From positions 1-5,658 of the forward strand of contig JAPPFO010000108.1 in the NCBI GenBank assembly GCA_028875175.1: a DNA stretch of 5,658 bases, written 5' to 3'. Source of the stretch: Chloroflexota bacterium (GTDB lineage: Bacteria; Chloroflexota; UBA11872). The first letter of the stretch is position 1; the number at the start of each line of letters is the position of its first letter. Positions 1 through 5,658 of the stretch are shown here, piece by piece. Position numbers and translations under genes: made by a program. Below the pieces are notes generated by a model that saw nothing but the letters and a program-made list of their open reading frames with translations, had not been told where the DNA came from and made no database searches.

Positions 1-62
1 TTTGGCGAGGTTGTGTGAGGAAACCTCTCCCCAGGTGTTGGGCGGCCTATGGCTTGGGCCGT

Positions 63-98
63 GCCCGCGCGTGACGCGGGCGGGCCGGGTCACCCGGC
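63..98 (+). promoter_or_regulatory. Two tandem GC-rich hairpins in the leader of the threonine synthase gene
   Basis: Two inverted repeats lie almost back to back. The first pairs GCCCGCG (63-69) with CGCGGGC (75-81) around the loop CGTGA. The second pairs GCCGGG (84-89) with CCCGGC (93-98) around TCA. Both stems are perfect. They could be the terminator of a gene left of the window or part of the leader of the threonine synthase mRNA. No T-run follows, so a classical intrinsic terminator is not supported, and I recognise no known riboswitch or T-box motif. In a genome this GC-rich some short perfect stems arise by chance. The rest of 1-158 shows no convincing -35/-10 pair. Confidence 0.35.
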
Positions 99-158
99 GA
101 TACGGGACTTCGCCATCCGCTGACATCTCCGTCGGCGCCTCTGCCAAGGATCATCCGC

Positions 159-1406
159 ATGTCCACGACTCAGACGCTTCGCTGTCGCGAGTGCAGCCGC
201 GCCTACCCGCTGCAGGCCACGCACATCTGTGAGTTCGATTTCGGGCCGCTGGAGGCGCAATTCGACTACGCCGCCATCCGCGAAACAATCTCGCGCGAGG
301 CGATTGCGGCGCGGCCGCCCACCCTGTGGCGCTACCACGAGTTGCTGCCCGTGGAAGGTGGCTGGGACGAGACCTGGCCAGTCGGATTCACGCCGCTGCA
401 GCGCGCGGACAACCTGGGCGACCGGTTGGGCCTGACCAATCTCTACGTCAAGAACGACACGGTGAATCCCACCTACTCCTTCAAGGACCGGGTGGTAGCC
501 GTGGCGATCACGAAGGCCCGCGAGTTTGGGTTCGAAACCTTTGCCTGCGCGTCCACCGGCAACCTGGCCGGCGCGGTATCCGCCGCGGGCGCGCGCCACG
601 GAATGCCGACGTATGTCTTCATGCCCGCCGACCTGGAGGTGGGCAAGATTCGCGGGGCGGCGGTGTATGGCGCGGGCATCGTGGCCGTGGAGGGCACGTA
701 CGACGAGCTGAACCGGCTGTGCAGCGAGATTGCCGATCTCTACAGCTGGGCCTTCTGCAACATCAACATTCGGCCGTACTACGCCGAGGGGTCCAAGACG
801 CTGGCGTTCGAGTCGGTGGAGCAGCTGGGCTGGGTGGCGCCGGATCACATCGTGGCGCCGATCGCGTCCGGCTCGCTGTACACCAAGATGGGCAAGGCAA
901 TGAAGGAATTGGTGGAAGTGGGGCTGCTGGACAGCCAGTCCACCCGCATCCACGGCGCCCAGGCGGACGGTTGCGCGCCGGTGGCCGAGGCGTTCGCGCG
1001 CGGCCAGACGACGTACCGCCCGGTCCGCCAGCCGGACACGGTGGCCAAGTCGCTGGCGATCGGGAATCCGGCCGACGGCTTTTACTCGCTGAAGCTGGCG
1101 CAGGAGGTCGACGGCGTGATCGAGGCCGTGACCGACGATGAGATCGTGGACGCCATGCGCCTGCTGGCCTCGACGGAAGGCATTTTTGCCGAGACGGCGG
1201 GCGGCGTGACAATTGCGGTATTGGCCAAGCTGGCGGAGCGCGGCGTGATCGCTCGGGACGACCTGACGGTGGCGCTGGTGACCGGCAACGGGCTGAAAAC
1301 GCAGGAGGCTATCGACGGCCGGGTGGACGCCCGCTTTGAAATCCGACCGAGCATTACATCGTTCGAACAGACGCTGGCCGACCGCGGCGTGCTGACGCCA
1401 GCCTAG
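159..1406 (+). CDS. thrC: Threonine synthase-like PLP-dependent enzyme (fold type II)
   Basis: The 415-residue product looks like threonine synthase, which converts O-phospho-L-homoserine and water to L-threonine and phosphate in the cytoplasm, the last step of threonine synthesis. It opens with a cysteine ribbon (C9-x2-C12 and C24) in which the expected fourth Cys is Asp27. The PLP Schiff-base lysine is K109 in SFKDR (107-111). An STGN motif at 132-135 should bind the substrate carboxylate. The Ser/Gly stretch APIASGSLYTK (233-243) fits the PLP phosphate loop, and VTGNGLK (374-380) is typical of the family near the C-terminus. The ATG is supported by AAGGA at 146-150, 8 bases upstream. The next gene, a CysO-like sulfur carrier, starts 20 bases after the stop, so the two are probably co-transcribed. 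The alternatives are fold relatives that react phosphorylated amino acids with a sulfur nucleophile, such as cysteate synthase, which is a ThrC paralogue. The overall family is secure; the exact substrate is inferred. Confidence 0.9.
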   Translation: MSTTQTLRCRECSRAYPLQATHICEFDFGPLEAQFDYAAIRETISREAIAARPPTLWRYHELLPVEGGWDETWPVGFTPLQRADNLGDRLGLTNLYVKNDTVNPTYSFKDRVVAVAITKAREFGFETFACASTGNLAGAVSAAGARHGMPTYVFMPADLEVGKIRGAAVYGAGIVAVEGTYDELNRLCSEIADLYSWAFCNINIRPYYAEGSKTLAFESVEQLGWVAPDHIVAPIASGSLYTKMGKAMKELVEVGLLDSQSTRIHGAQADGCAPVAEAFARGQTTYRPVRQPDTVAKSLAIGNPADGFYSLKLAQEVDGVIEAVTDDEIVDAMRLLASTEGIFAETAGGVTIAVLAKLAERGVIARDDLTVALVTGNGLKTQEAIDGRVDARFEIRPSITSFEQTLADRGVLTPA

Positions 1407-1426
1407 ACCGCGCAGGAGACGCACCT

Positions 1427-1699
1427 ATGCCCAATGTCCGAATTCCAACCCCGCTCCGCAGCCTGACGGACGGCAAGAACAGCGTGGATATCGACGCCAC
1501 GAACGTCGGCGACCTGGTGGAGAAGCTGAACGCCGCCCATCCCGGATTCTCCGAGAGGATCCTGGACGAGGACGGCGAACTGCGGCGCTTCGTCAACATC
1601 TACGTGGACGGCGAGGACATCCGCTACCGCGAAGGCTTTGACACCGAAGTCGGTCCGGGTGACGAGGTGTCGATCGTGCCGTCGGTGGCGGGCGGCTAG
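1427..1699 (+). CDS. cysO: MoaD/ThiS-family ubiquitin-fold sulfur carrier, CysO-like
   Basis: The 90-residue protein is of usual length for a MoaD/ThiS beta-grasp carrier and ends in Gly89-Gly90, the tail that an E1-like enzyme adenylates and a sulfurtransferase converts to a thiocarboxylate. From memory it resembles Mycobacterium tuberculosis CysO more than MoaD or ThiS: an N-terminal RIPTPLRSLTDG, a central FSERILD (41-47), RRFVNIYVDGEDIRY (53-67) and the end SIVPSVAGG all have close counterparts there. CysO donates sulfur to the PLP enzyme CysM, which acts on O-phosphoserine; the peptidase Mec then releases cysteine. No CysM, Mec or E1 gene is visible here. The ATG follows a strong Shine-Dalgarno, AGGAG at 1414-1418 with 8 bases spacing, and the threonine synthase stop lies 20 bases upstream. 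The family call is firm. The cysO symbol rests on recalled similarity, and a role in homocysteine, cofactor or protein-tagging chemistry is possible. Confidence 0.85.
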   Translation: MPNVRIPTPLRSLTDGKNSVDIDATNVGDLVEKLNAAHPGFSERILDEDGELRRFVNIYVDGEDIRYREGFDTEVGPGDEVSIVPSVAGG

Positions 1700-1718
1700 C
1701 TAAGGCCAGCCACACCCG

Positions 1719-1757
1719 CGGGCTCAGCGCCCGACTCTCGGAGCTACGGCTCCGGGA
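1719..1757 (+). terminator. Tandem hairpins between convergent genes, one with a UACG tetraloop
   Basis: Two stems follow the sulfur-carrier stop. The first pairs CGGGC (1719-1723) with GCCCG (1729-1733). The second pairs 1736-1744 with 1749-1757: nine pairs including one G-U, around the loop TACG closed by C-G. On the + strand RNA that is a C(UACG)G loop of the unusually stable UNCG class; on the - strand the loop reads CGTA and lacks this property. No T-run follows in either direction, so Rho-independent termination is not certain. The position between converging genes fits a transcription end or a 3' barrier for the thrC-cysO mRNA. Confidence 0.45.
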
Positions 1758-1795
1758 CGGGGCGGCTGCCTCGTCGGCCGTGGGACGTTTGGCGG

Positions 1796-2920
1796 CTATT
1801 GACCGCCGATGGTCTCGAAGACGGTATCGGCCGCGGTCAGCTCGCCGGGCGAGAATTCGATCCCGAGGCTGCGAGCCCGCGCAAGGTTGAAGCTCGTGTC
1901 GGTCTGTTTCGGGTCGACGATGGGCATGGCGGCGGGGTCGGCTCCAATCAGAATGTCCGCGCCGAGCGCGCCGACGTAGGCTCCGGTCTTCAGCCCAGAG
2001 TTGCCCACGGCGACCAGGATGCCGTCCCGTGCCCAGTCGGCCACAAGGCCAAGCTCGGGCAGGTTGTTCTCGGCCACCATCCAGTCGATCACTTCGGCAG
2101 GTGGGACGATCTCTCCGCTTGCATCGCGAAGCTGGTGGAAGTTCACCACGGCAATGAGGTCAGCTTTGTCCTGGTAGTCGACGACGGCGCGCTGCCACTG
2201 CTCAAACGTCTCCAGCAGCAGAAAGTCCAGGACTTCAAACGGCCGGGCGCCGGCTGCCTGGTCGTCGCGCTGCAATTCGGCGCGAACGGTTTCCGAGCCC
2301 GCGCCGGCATCGGCGAGGATGACGACCCGGGTCACATCAGGAAAGATCCGCTTGGCGGTTGCAAAGGCCTGCGTGTGCGGGATGCGCTCCAGGGCCCCGG
2401 TGATGGGTCCGCCAGGCATGTCGAGACTGTCGATGGGGGCGTAGATCGTCGGGTCGACATTGATGCCGGCGAAGACCGTGGGGATTGGAGCGTCGGGGCT
2501 CTCCTCGGCGTGCCGGACGGCCACGTGCTGGAGCGCGACATCGTCCGTAACAAACAGTAGATCAGGCTCAAAGGCCCGTAGCGCCTCAAGAGCCGCGGTC
2601 GCGCGCTGCTCAATCTGCTGAGGGCCTGTGAAGTTGATTCGCGTGTCCATGTAGAAGGTCTGCAACTGGTACTCGCGATCCTTGATCAAGCCTTGTCCCG
2701 CAAGGCCCTGGATGATTCCCTGGTGGAGTTGCCTGGTCCATGTAAAGGCGTCGCTATACGAGTGCACGACAAAGATGCGATGTGGCTCATCCGCAGGGGC
2801 GGAGCCGTCCGGCGCTGACGCGGGCGAGTCGCAGGCCACGGCGAAGGCCAGGGCCACCAGGAGAGAAACCAATCCCAATGCGATCCGGGGGATGGAATGC
2901 CGATCAACCACGACGATCAC
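1796..2920 (-). CDS. ABC-type substrate-binding lipoprotein (ABC_sub_bind family)
   Basis: The 374-residue product has a basic, then hydrophobic N-terminus (about residues 10-29) ending in a lipobox-like AVAC with Cys30, followed by a Ser/Ala/Pro/Asp-rich linker. It is therefore probably an extracytoplasmic lipoprotein. Ala at the -3 position makes the lipobox imperfect. The mature part matches the ABC_sub_bind family (PF04392): HSYSDAFTW at 53-61, FAGINVDPTIY in the middle, and a C-terminal ARSLGIEFSPGELTAADTVFE like the usual LG-P-LL-AD-VIE ending. The ligand cannot be read from sequence. Members usually work with an ABC permease and ATPase, and neither is present here. TTG at 2929 and GTG at 2911 are other in-frame starts. 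GTG at 2920 is preferred because GAAGG sits 9 bases upstream. An in-frame TGA at 2933-2935 bars any earlier start. The gene is codirectional with the DUF2203 gene 69 bases upstream. Confidence 0.85.
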   Translation of the reverse strand: MIVVVDRHSIPRIALGLVSLLVALAFAVACDSPASAPDGSAPADEPHRIFVVHSYSDAFTWTRQLHQGIIQGLAGQGLIKDREYQLQTFYMDTRINFTGPQQIEQRATAALEALRAFEPDLLFVTDDVALQHVAVRHAEESPDAPIPTVFAGINVDPTIYAPIDSLDMPGGPITGALERIPHTQAFATAKRIFPDVTRVVILADAGAGSETVRAELQRDDQAAGARPFEVLDFLLLETFEQWQRAVVDYQDKADLIAVVNFHQLRDASGEIVPPAEVIDWMVAENNLPELGLVADWARDGILVAVGNSGLKTGAYVGALGADILIGADPAAMPIVDPKQTDTSFNLARARSLGIEFSPGELTAADTVFETIGGQ

Positions 2921-2929
2921 GTCCAACAA

Positions 2930-2934
2930 CCTTC
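2930..2934 (-). promoter_or_regulatory. Ribosome binding site deciding the lipoprotein start
   Basis: On the - strand these bases read GAAGG. They end 9 bases before GTG at 2920, an ordinary spacing. They directly abut the TTG at 2929, which is too close for normal initiation. The site therefore favours the GTG start over the longer TTG reading. Confidence 0.5.
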
Positions 2935-2989
2935 ATAAACATTGGTAGGCCGGGCGCCGCGGTCTGTCCAGCTTCAGCCCGCCGTCCGC

Positions 2990-3400
2990 TCAGGCGTCGG
3001 GGGGTAGGGGCTTGCGGTTGTCGAATCCTTCGTCGCGGCCGTGCCAGTAATCAATTGAGTCTTCGCCGAGGCGCCAGCAGAGGAAGGCGTCCTCGCCGTC
3101 GACCTCTGACGGGAAGTCGATCAGGCCGGTGGACGGATCGCGCAGGACGATGTTGCGCGACCTGAGCCAGGCGACGAGGGGCTGCACGTCCCAGAGGGCG
3201 GCGACGAGCGCCTGGTGAGCGAGGCTGACTTCGACGGGCGTGCGGCGGCTGGAGGTCTGGGCGTCTTCGAACGCCTGGCGCTCGGACCCAGCCTCCATCC
3301 ATACGCCCTGCAAGCGGCCGACGATGCGGCGGACCTCGGGCAGGAGCTCGGTGGCCTCCTCCAACGTATAGGTCGGGCCCTCCTCGTCGTGTTCGTCCAT
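2990..3400 (-). CDS. DUF2203 family protein
   Basis: The 136-residue soluble protein has no signal or membrane segment. It carries the recognisable DUF2203 pattern: an N-terminal YTLEEATELLPEVRRIV (11-27), a charged helical middle rich in Glu, Gln and Arg, and a conserved C-terminal half with GLIDFP (92-97), LCWRLGEDSIDYWH (107-120) and GFDNRKPL (125-132). The family has no established function that I know of. Conserved Cys, Trp, His and Asp in the last 45 residues could form a binding site, but that is conjecture. The open frame continues upstream to 3739 inside folC. ATG at 3400 is chosen because the family domain begins there and GCGAGG lies about 9 bases upstream. folC ends 22 bases before it on the same strand, so the two are likely co-transcribed. 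Confidence 0.88.
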   Translation of the reverse strand: MDEHDEEGPTYTLEEATELLPEVRRIVGRLQGVWMEAGSERQAFEDAQTSSRRTPVEVSLAHQALVAALWDVQPLVAWLRSRNIVLRDPSTGLIDFPSEVDGEDAFLCWRLGEDSIDYWHGRDEGFDNRKPLPPDA

Positions 3401-3422
3401 GGGTCCGGGCCTCGCCTTGGGT

Positions 3423-4811
3423 CTATAGGTAAGTATCGGCCAGCGCGGCGCGTCCGTGCGGGCCTTCCGTGTCGAGCCGCGGCCACATGGTGCGTTCGCG
3501 CACGACAGCCAGTGTCGGGTACCAGGCGGCGCGCAGGTTGCCGGCCAGGTAAACGGAACCGCCGGCGACGACGGAGCCGTGGTTGCCGGCCAACGCGAGG
3601 GCGGCTTGCAGTGCGTCGTCCGGCTCGGAGGCCTGGGCGATGGGGGCCTTTCCGAGCTTCTCGCCCGCTTCGGCCAGCAAGCCGACGGGCAGGGCGGGTT
3701 TGCGGTAGACCTGCGGCTCGGTGGCGACCCAGACATCAAGGTGGGGCAACAGCTGGGGCAGCACCTCCGAGGCGGCGCGGTAGCCGACCATGCCGATTAG
3801 GCCAACCCGGGGGCGGGGCAGGCCCGCGCCGTCGATGACCTGGCCGAGGGCGCGGGCTTTGTCTCGGTTGTGGGCGCCGTCCAGGTAGACGGCGGGATGG
3901 CCGGGCATGCGTTCGAAGCGGGCGGCGAGGCGGCCGCGGGCCGTGGCTTGGCTGACCTCTGGACTGAGAGGCGTTCCGAGGACCTCGAGCGCCGCCTCGG
4001 CGAGATGAGTGTTGTGGGCGCGAAAGTCCGAGCCGTCGAGGGGCACCTCAACGAGGGGTTGGCCAATGGCGGCGGCGGCTTCGCGAACCGGCGGCTGGGC
4101 CTCGGGTGGGAGCGGGCCGCAAATAGCCGCCGCGCCGGGCTTGAAGATGCCGGCTTTGTGCCAGGCGATAGATTCGAGCGTGCCGCCGAGGCTCTTCAGA
4201 TGGTCGGGTCCGACACTGGTAATCATGGCCAGGTCGGGGTTGACGACGTTGGTCAGGTCGAAACGGCCGCCCGCTCCCACCTCCATGACGGCGATGTCGA
4301 CCCGGGCGCGAACGAAGTACTCAAGCGTGAGCGCGACCCAGACCATGCCGTAGGTGGGCGGGCCGTCGGGATCGGTGGCGGCGAAGCGATCGACGTGGGG
4401 GCGGATCCAGTCGACGAGGTCGACCAGCTCCGAGGGACGGGCCAGTTGCGCGTCGCAGTCGAACTTCTCCAGGGCGGTTTGCAGGTAGGGGGTGCAGTGC
4501 AGACCGGTGCGGAGGCCGGCGGCGGTCAGGCCGGCCGCGATCTTGGCGGCGACGGAGCCCTTGCCGGAGGTCCCGCCAACATGCACGCAGCGGAGGCCGT
4601 CCTGCGGGTTGCCGAGGGTGCCGAGGAAGCGGCGGAAGCGGGCCAGCCGGCGTTCGCCGGCCCGGATGGACTGTTCCAGGGTGCGCGGCGTGGTGGGGCC
4701 GGCCGGACCCCGGATCAGACCGTTGACGTAGCCGACGGCGGCGTGGCCGGCGGCGATCTCGGCGTCAGTGACGGGTGATTCGTCGCGGGTCAGGACGGCG
4801 GTATCAGGCAC
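3423..4811 (-). CDS. folC: Folylpolyglutamate synthase / dihydrofolate synthase
   Basis: FolC joins glutamate to dihydropteroate and/or adds gamma-glutamates to folates, using ATP, in the cytoplasm. The 462-residue product is slightly longer than usual. It has the Mur-ligase-type order: a P-loop GGTSGKGS at 79-86 (usual form GTNGKGS), PYLQTALEKF at 108-117 where the usual SPHL segment lies, MEVGAGGRFDLTNVV (176-190), SVGPDHLKSLGGTLESIAWHKAGIFKPG (199-226) with metal ligand H203 and K219 at the usual carbamylated lysine, then the C-terminal domain with LDGAHN (310-315) and a VVAGGSVYLAGN end (414-425). GTG at 4811 is the chosen start; it overlaps the upstream stop in GTGCCTGA. An ATG at 4934 would lie 131 bases inside the TIM-barrel gene and add 41 low-complexity residues, so it is rejected. 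No good Shine-Dalgarno precedes the GTG, so translation may be coupled. One or both of the two FolC activities cannot be told apart here. Confidence 0.9.
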   Translation of the reverse strand: MPDTAVLTRDESPVTDAEIAAGHAAVGYVNGLIRGPAGPTTPRTLEQSIRAGERRLARFRRFLGTLGNPQDGLRCVHVGGTSGKGSVAAKIAAGLTAAGLRTGLHCTPYLQTALEKFDCDAQLARPSELVDLVDWIRPHVDRFAATDPDGPPTYGMVWVALTLEYFVRARVDIAVMEVGAGGRFDLTNVVNPDLAMITSVGPDHLKSLGGTLESIAWHKAGIFKPGAAAICGPLPPEAQPPVREAAAAIGQPLVEVPLDGSDFRAHNTHLAEAALEVLGTPLSPEVSQATARGRLAARFERMPGHPAVYLDGAHNRDKARALGQVIDGAGLPRPRVGLIGMVGYRAASEVLPQLLPHLDVWVATEPQVYRKPALPVGLLAEAGEKLGKAPIAQASEPDDALQAALALAGNHGSVVAGGSVYLAGNLRAAWYPTLAVVRERTMWPRLDTEGPHGRAALADTYL

Positions 4812-5658
4812 CGTGGTGTTGGGCGAGTTCGAGGGCCTCCAGCATGCCGGCGAAGGACTCGCGCGTGTTGGCTTCCTTGCTGCGGTGATCGGGATGCCAG
4901 TGGGTTTCGAGGTTGACCGCGCCGGCGAACCCATCGTCGATGAGGGCGCGGAGCTGGCCGACGAAGTCCACTTCGCCGCGACCTATGCACTCCCAGGCGA
5001 TCAGGCCGGTGGCGTGATCGACCACGCGGGCGTCCTTGATGTGGACATGCTCGGTCCAGGGGCGGGCGATCTGGTAGCCGCTCGGGAATGGGTTGCCGCC
5101 GGATACGAAACCGTTGGATGGGTCCCAGTTCAGCCTGACGCGCGGGTGGTCGGTGGCTTGCAGGATGCGTACGGTGTTGACGGCGGTGTTGCCCCAGCAA
5201 CTGCGGACGTTTTCGACCAGGAGGGTGACGTCGGCGGCGGCAGCGCGGTCGCCGGCGTCGCGCAGCACGGCCGCGATTCCGGCCAGCCGGTCGTCGGGAA
5301 TCGGCCCGCCGTTGGGTAGTCGCGGGCTTGGATTACCCATGCCGATCATGTCGTCGCGGCGGCAGGAGAAGACTCGGACGTAGGGCGACCCGAGGGCCTG
5401 GGCGACGCGAACGCCGCCTTCCAGCTCGATTCGGTGCCGGTCCCAGCCGTCGATCGAGGCCAGGTCGCCTACGTCGCCAGGCGGCAGGATCAGGATCTTG
5501 AAGGCCTGGGTGCCGACGGCGGATACGTAGAGGCCGGCGCGCTCGACGGTGTCGCGGGTGCGTTCGATCAGGGCGTCGTCGCATTCATGGGCCGCGCGGC
5601 CCCAGAAGTCCTCGATTTCGATCTGGGACATGCCCAGGTCGGCGGCGACGTCCACACC
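4804..5658 (-). CDS. Sugar phosphate isomerase/epimerase-like TIM-barrel protein (5' end outside the window)
   Basis: The gene runs off the right edge. The 284 visible residues begin GVDVAADLGMSQIEIED, the first helix and second strand of the barrel, so only some 15-30 residues are probably missing. The GTG at 5655 is an internal Val codon, not a convincing start. The fold matches the AP_endonuc_2 / xylose isomerase-like family (PF01261). Counting from the first visible codon, likely metal ligands are E149 in LLVENV, D179 in NWDPSN, H204 or H206 in HVHIKD, and E251 in NLETH, with GRGEVDF at 226-232 before the last strand. Members isomerise or epimerise sugars, keto-acids or inositols; the substrate here is not readable. 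There is no signal peptide in the visible part. The stop TGA overlaps the folC start, marking a shared transcript. Relatives such as hydroxypyruvate isomerase or inosose dehydratase remain possible. Confidence 0.87.
   Translation of the reverse strand, partial: GVDVAADLGMSQIEIEDFWGRAAHECDDALIERTRDTVERAGLYVSAVGTQAFKILILPPGDVGDLASIDGWDRHRIELEGGVRVAQALGSPYVRVFSCRRDDMIGMGNPSPRLPNGGPIPDDRLAGIAAVLRDAGDRAAAADVTLLVENVRSCWGNTAVNTVRILQATDHPRVRLNWDPSNGFVSGGNPFPSGYQIARPWTEHVHIKDARVVDHATGLIAWECIGRGEVDFVGQLRALIDDGFAGAVNLETHWHPDHRSKEANTRESFAGMLEALELAQHHGA

Noticed and set aside
1..158. Possible sigma-70 promoter or riboswitch upstream of thrC
   Set aside because: TTGTGT, TTGGGC, TATGGC and GATACG occur but none pair at a proper 16-18 base spacing, and no known riboswitch core is present.
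114..158. Direct repeat CATCCGC at 114-120 and 152-158
   Set aside because: Seven bases twice in a GC-rich leader is within chance, and it shows no other symmetry.
2..232. Open frame at the left edge, TTG start, 76 codons
   Set aside because: No recognisable domain; it crosses the thrC start in another frame and has no supporting ribosome site in view.
90..1424. A 444-codon open frame on the - strand opposite the threonine synthase gene
   Set aside because: It mirrors thrC almost end to end, its product is Arg/His/Gln-rich with no recognisable domain, and long antisense frames are expected opposite high-GC genes.
1799..2560. A 253-codon open frame on the + strand opposite the lipoprotein gene
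   Set aside because: It has no domain pattern or ribosome site and overlaps a clear ABC_sub_bind gene.
3401..3739. Upstream extension of the DUF2203 frame into folC
   Set aside because: The extra residues are Pro/Ser/Arg-rich shadow sequence of folC, and the family domain begins at the ATG at 3400.
3870..4778. A 302-codon open frame on the + strand opposite folC
   Set aside because: The product is Gly/Ala/Glu-rich with no motif, while the opposite strand carries all the FolC signatures.
4812..4934. ATG start for folC at 4934
   Set aside because: It would overlap the TIM-barrel gene by 131 bases and add 41 low-complexity residues unlike any FolC N-terminus.

Overview
The window is high-GC bacterial chromosome with tightly packed genes. 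It contains six protein-coding genes and no RNA genes, mobile elements or CRISPR arrays that I can support. The protein styles (a Chloroflexi-like threonine synthase with an N-terminal cysteine ribbon, a DUF2203 protein, an AP_endonuc_2-type TIM-barrel protein) and the GC-rich codon use suggest an uncultured Chloroflexota or a similar high-GC lineage. That placement is an impression from protein character, not a measured assignment.

Layout. On the + strand, a leader with two tandem GC hairpins (63-98) precedes a threonine synthase-like gene (159-1406). Twenty bases later, behind a strong Shine-Dalgarno, comes a 90-residue ubiquitin-fold sulfur-carrier gene ending in Gly-Gly (1427-1699). It resembles mycobacterial CysO. 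On the - strand, reading from the right edge, are a TIM-barrel sugar phosphate isomerase/epimerase-like gene (cut by the window end, 5658-4804), folC (4811-3423, overlapping the previous gene by 8 bases), a DUF2203 gene (3400-2990), and, after a gap of about 70 bases, an ABC-type substrate-binding lipoprotein (2920-1796). The two groups converge on a 96-base gap (1700-1795) holding two hairpins, one capped by a UACG tetraloop on the + strand.

How the genes may work together. The TIM-barrel, folC and DUF2203 genes look like one transcription unit, from their overlap and the 22-base gap. Only folC has a firm pathway role, in folate synthesis and polyglutamylation. The lipoprotein could be the last gene of that unit or separate; no permease or ATPase lies beside it. 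The most interesting pairing is the threonine synthase-like enzyme with the CysO-like carrier. In mycobacteria CysO delivers sulfur as a C-terminal thiocarboxylate to a fold-type II PLP enzyme that uses a phosphorylated amino-acid substrate. Here the adjacent PLP enzyme is of the threonine synthase branch. This raises the possibility of protein-borne sulfur used with a ThrC-type enzyme, but adjacency alone does not prove it.
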